Origin: CALMEE01 sp041748315
GTDB lineage: Bacteria; Planctomycetota; Planctomycetia; Pirellulales; Pirellulaceae
Direction: 5' to 3'
DNA: 8,926 nucleotides
NCBI GenBank assembly: GCA_041748315.1
Contig: JBGTDM010000319.1
Location: 1 to 8,926 of the forward strand
This document shows positions 7,495 to 8,926 of the stretch, piece by piece (position 1 is the stretch's first letter; each line of letters starts with the position of its first letter). Below the pieces are notes generated by a model. It did not search any database. It saw only the letters and a program-made list of their open reading frames with translations, and had not been told where the DNA came from. Made by a program: the position numbers and the translations under genes.

Positions 7495-7595
7495 AGGATG
7501 ATTGGCGTCGCCAAGATACCCCAGAACCGAGCCAGCCGTGTCCCAGCAATCGAGCGGTCGATCAGCTTCACTTGTGTATCATCGGTGTGAATCAC
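7495..7595 (-). pseudogene. IS66-family transposase fragment, frameshifted
   Basis: The minus strand reads VIHTDDTQVKLIDRSIAGTR then LARFWG, matching the conserved catalytic-core block of IS66 TnpC transposases (HxDDTxVxV...TxxxRxW), where the DD pair includes a catalytic aspartate. After RFWG the frame breaks. Dropping back one base gives YLGDANHP, the expected continuation in IS66 (WxYLGDxxHP), so one base has been lost near 7518-7519. A stop follows soon after. Only about 36 of roughly 500 codons remain, and neither terminal inverted repeat nor the partner genes tnpA and tnpB are present. It is a dead remnant. Upstream in the same frame the sequence is made of short repeats, not transposase. 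Confidence 0.75.
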
Positions 7596-7599
7596 TTTT

Positions 7600-7625
7600 G
7601 GTGCAAAAGGAGCTGGTGCAAAAGG
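7600..7625. repeat. Short direct repeat, 11 bp at 15-bp period
   Basis: GGTGCAAAAGG occurs at 7600-7610 and again at 7615-7625, separated by AGCT. It sits exactly where similarity to the IS66 transposase ends, so it may mark a slippage or deletion scar. Confidence 0.6.
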
Positions 7626-7662
7626 TGGCATTGTCTCCAAAAATCCCCTAACCTCCAGGGAC

Positions 7663-7710
7663 CGCCTAATCTTTAATGCACGCCTAATCTTTAATGCACG
7701 CCTAAAGGCG
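7663..7710. repeat. 18-bp tandem repeat running into a palindrome
   Basis: CGCCTAATCTTTAATGCA occurs twice in perfect tandem (7663-7680 and 7681-7698). A third unit begins CGCCTAA and turns directly into the CGCCTAAAGGCG palindrome (7699-7710). The unit contains the 12-mer CCTAATCTTTAA also found at 2273-2284. Confidence 0.8.
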
Positions 7711-7721
7711 GGACTACGAAC
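7699..7721 (+). repeat. Palindrome-headed 23-bp repeat, copy 1
   Basis: It begins with the palindrome CGCCTAAAGGCG and continues GGACTACGAAC. It differs from copy 3 (7883-7905) at two positions and has the same orientation. Relative to copy 2 (7829-7851) it is inverted, so copies 1 and 2 enclose about 107 bases. Confidence 0.7.
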
Positions 7722-7828
7722 GCTCATGCCGCCGACCTTTCATTTATTTTGTCAGGAATGACAGGAAGACGGTCGCCGAAGAGTTTGTCGCACGGTGCAG
7801 CCCGCCCATTAGTGCGAACGGGGCGCCT

Positions 7829-7905
7829 GTTTGTAGTTCCGCCTTCAGGCGGAGTTCCTTCGGAGCCCAACGGGGTGCGAGTCGCCTAAAGGCGGAACTA
7901 CAAAC
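7829..7905. repeat. Large inverted repeat (copies 2 and 3), MITE-like
   Basis: The 23-base arms 7829-7851 (GTTTGTAGTTCCGCC...) and 7883-7905 (...GGCGGAACTACAAAC) are inverted with a single mismatch, around a 31-base spacer. Each arm carries its own small near-palindrome (CGCCTNNAGGCG type), so cruciform or hairpin structures are possible. It encodes nothing convincing. It has the look of a non-autonomous mobile or dispersed palindromic repeat; I have the impression similar sequences are common in planctomycete genomes but cannot verify this here. Confidence 0.7.
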
Positions 7906-7922
7906 GGGAAACGGGGTCAGGT

Positions 7923-7955
7923 CCAGTTTATGCTTCTTCCAGTTTATTGCTTCTT
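7923..7955. repeat. 16/17-bp tandem duplication
   Basis: CCAGTTTATGCTTCTT (7923-7938) is followed directly by CCAGTTTATTGCTTCTT (7939-7955), identical apart from one extra T. It abuts the point where reverse transcriptase similarity is lost. Confidence 0.8.
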
Positions 7956-7962
7956 GGGACGT

Positions 7963-8124
7963 CACCCCCTCACGGGCGTGAACCTGATGTGTCTTGTCGC
8001 GATTGACGGTCAGGTTCAAATCGTCTTCCAGAATGTTGGTGGCGACTTCCAATGCCCGGTTCGCCGACGATTCGCGCCGGCACGGGACCAGAATGTCATC
8101 AGCATATCGCACGATGTGATTCAT
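7963..8124 (-). pseudogene. Group II intron-type reverse transcriptase fragment
   Basis: The minus strand begins NHIVRYADDILVPCRR, including the YADD catalytic motif of reverse transcriptase domain 5, and continues through ANRALEVATNILEDDLNL to TVNRDKTHQVHAREGV. This matches the RT5-RT6 segment of group II intron maturases (LtrA-like), which normally goes on with a FLGF-type motif. Here similarity stops at 7963, where the reading frame runs into tandem repeats and the inverted repeat. Upstream of 8124 there is no RT1-RT4 sequence. About 54 of 400-600 codons remain, with no maturase or endonuclease domain and no intron RNA domain V that I can see. A retron or DGR origin is less likely from the wording of the flanking motif. 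Confidence 0.75.
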
Positions 8125-8406
8125 GCAAAATATAAATGACAGTCGGGGTCTGGGGTAATAACGATGACTGCGTCCTCAGTCACTTGATGTCGTTGTTCAC
8201 CTTTCAAGCATCGAGCCTTTTTGCACGTTCGCCTCGACAGCCAGACGAATCGGATTCGCTTTCGCTACGTTCCATCCTCCGCCTATCGTTTTCTACAGAA
8301 CTCGCCGTTGGCCAGCAACGACCTTGCGAGTCGGATTCAATTCCCCATGAAAAGGCCATGGTCGGTGGCAAGCACCGACCGGGTTTGCCGGTTTTGCTGG
8401 GCAAGC
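8125..8406. other. Gene-free stretch between the RT fragment and the terminator
   Basis: Open frames on both strands are short, Ser/Arg-rich and overlap one another, so none is credible. The stretch contains the 13-bp palindrome CGAATCGGATTCG (8246-8258), whose core TCGGATTC recurs at 8331-8338, and a strong hairpin at 8360-8380. Confidence 0.4.
8360..8380. repeat. Perfect 8-bp stem-loop
   Basis: GGTCGGTG (8360-8367) and CACCGACC (8373-8380) pair perfectly around GCAAG. It lies just beyond the intrinsic terminator at 8407-8439 in the minus direction and could be a backup terminator or part of a dispersed repeat. Confidence 0.55.
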
Positions 8407-8439
8407 AAAAAAAAAGATGTGCGGTTTTACGCGCACATC
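8407..8439 (-). terminator. Intrinsic terminator of the right-edge gene
   Basis: Read on the minus strand, GATGTGCG and CGCACATC form a perfect 8-bp stem with an 8-base loop, followed immediately by nine Ts (the A-run at 8407-8415 on the plus strand). It sits about 40 bases after the stop codon of the gene entering from the right. This is the clearest classical terminator in the window. Confidence 0.9.
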
Positions 8440-8479
8440 GAATTCGATTCGTCTAAGTTTAGCTTCTCGCCAAGGATAA

Positions 8480-8926
8480 CTAATCCTTGATTGCCTCGTT
8501 GGATTGAACTGGAGTAAACTGAGTCCGCATTTGATTCGACTCCTCGTTCACAACCGTGCCCATTCGTTCAACATATTGTCGCAATTCAGTCGCGACCTGG
8601 TGTGCAAACAGCAACTGTTCGCGAGAGAAAAATCGCTCGAAATGACCAGTCATATATTCGCGGCGATTCTTGACCAACAGTTCATCCCAAGTCACGCCAT
8701 TGATCATATTCCAAGCGATTGCTTGAGCAACCTTTTGGGAAATCCTGTCGTTCGCAATCAGTTTGCAAACTTCGGCGATCGCCGGATCCTCAACATAGCT
8801 ATTTAGGGGCTTAATCGTGTATTCGTCACTTGGTTTTGGATCGCGTTTTTCATGATCGAGGCAAAAAACTGTGACTTTAATTCGTCCAGATTTTCCGGGC
8901 GGAATATTAAACATACCCCCACCGAA
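8480..8926 (-). CDS. Conserved planctomycete-type hypothetical protein, C-terminal part
   Basis: The gene enters from the right edge; only the last 148 codons are present and its true start lies outside the window. The first in-frame Met (8912-8914) is internal, since FGGG precedes it without a stop or ribosome site. The visible part reads GGGMFNIPPGKSGRIKV, then a Cys-containing strand (TVFCLDHEKRDPKP), then a helical region with VCKLIANDRISQKVAQAIAW and GVTWDELL. I recall similar exported proteins of unknown function in planctomycetes with an MF-IPPG-K-GRIKV stretch followed by a region of this DPxxxEVCKL...VAQAxAW kind, but I know no biochemical role. The C-terminus (about 45 residues) is polar and predicted loose or helical. 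Terminated by the hairpin at 8407-8439. Confidence 0.75.
   Translation of the reverse strand, partial: FGGGMFNIPPGKSGRIKVTVFCLDHEKRDPKPSDEYTIKPLNSYVEDPAIAEVCKLIANDRISQKVAQAIAWNMINGVTWDELLVKNRREYMTGHFERFFSREQLLFAHQVATELRQYVERMGTVVNEESNQMRTQFTPVQSNEAIKD

Noticed and set aside
7464..7727. 87-codon minus-strand frame as a real small protein
   Set aside because: Its first half is translated tandem repeats and its second half is a broken IS66 fragment, so it is a composite of debris.
7663..7905. CRISPR array
   Set aside because: Repeat spacing is irregular, copies are in both orientations, there are no uniform spacers, and no cas gene is nearby.
7744..8124. 126-codon minus-strand frame as an intact RT-related protein
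   Set aside because: Only the first 54 codons resemble reverse transcriptase; the remainder is translated repeat sequence, and domains on both sides are missing.
8136..8456. 106-codon plus-strand frame
   Set aside because: It runs through the terminator hairpins and repeats, has Ser/Arg-rich low-information composition, and competes with other equally long frames.

Overview
The window looks like a stretch of a planctomycete chromosome (Planctomycetota, most like Pirellulaceae). I infer this from family resemblance, not from a database search. The evidence is a BBP2-type beta-barrel porin, a secreted multi-module protein with planctomycete-style beta, HEAT-like and LecA-like segments, long gene-free spacers, moderate GC, and a partial conserved protein of a type I associate with planctomycetes.

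Layout: 1-640 is a gene-free leader with a strong stem-loop at 114-135. 681-2129 (+) encodes an outer-membrane porin. 2130-2347 is a convergent spacer holding a terminator-like hairpin and a nested palindromic repeat. 2348-3574 (-) encodes a signal-peptide-bearing bleomycin hydrolase/PepC-type cysteine peptidase starting at TTG, with a perfect 8+8 bp palindrome upstream. 3917-5152 (-) encodes the modular secreted protein. 5153-5734 is a divergent spacer without a convincing gene. 5735-6916 (+) encodes an M24 (Xaa-Pro aminopeptidase-like) metallopeptidase that converges on a stand-alone groES at 6974-7261 (-). 7262-8406 has no intact gene and is a graveyard of mobile DNA: a frameshifted IS66 transposase scrap, short tandem repeats, three copies of a palindrome-bearing repeat (two forming a large inverted repeat), and a group II intron-type reverse transcriptase scrap. 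8407-8439 is a textbook intrinsic terminator for the gene 8480-8926 (-), which enters from the right edge.

Working together: the porin, the cysteine peptidase and the modular protein all carry export signals, so the left half is biased to the cell envelope. No operon is evident, because genes are separated by more than 300 bp or lie on opposite strands. The M24 peptidase and GroES are cytoplasmic housekeeping-type proteins. I found no convincing undescribed multi-gene system. The most unusual material is the layered repeat and transposon debris at 7495-8124, the repeat 12-mer it shares with the 2130-2347 spacer, and the domain mix of the 3917-5152 protein.
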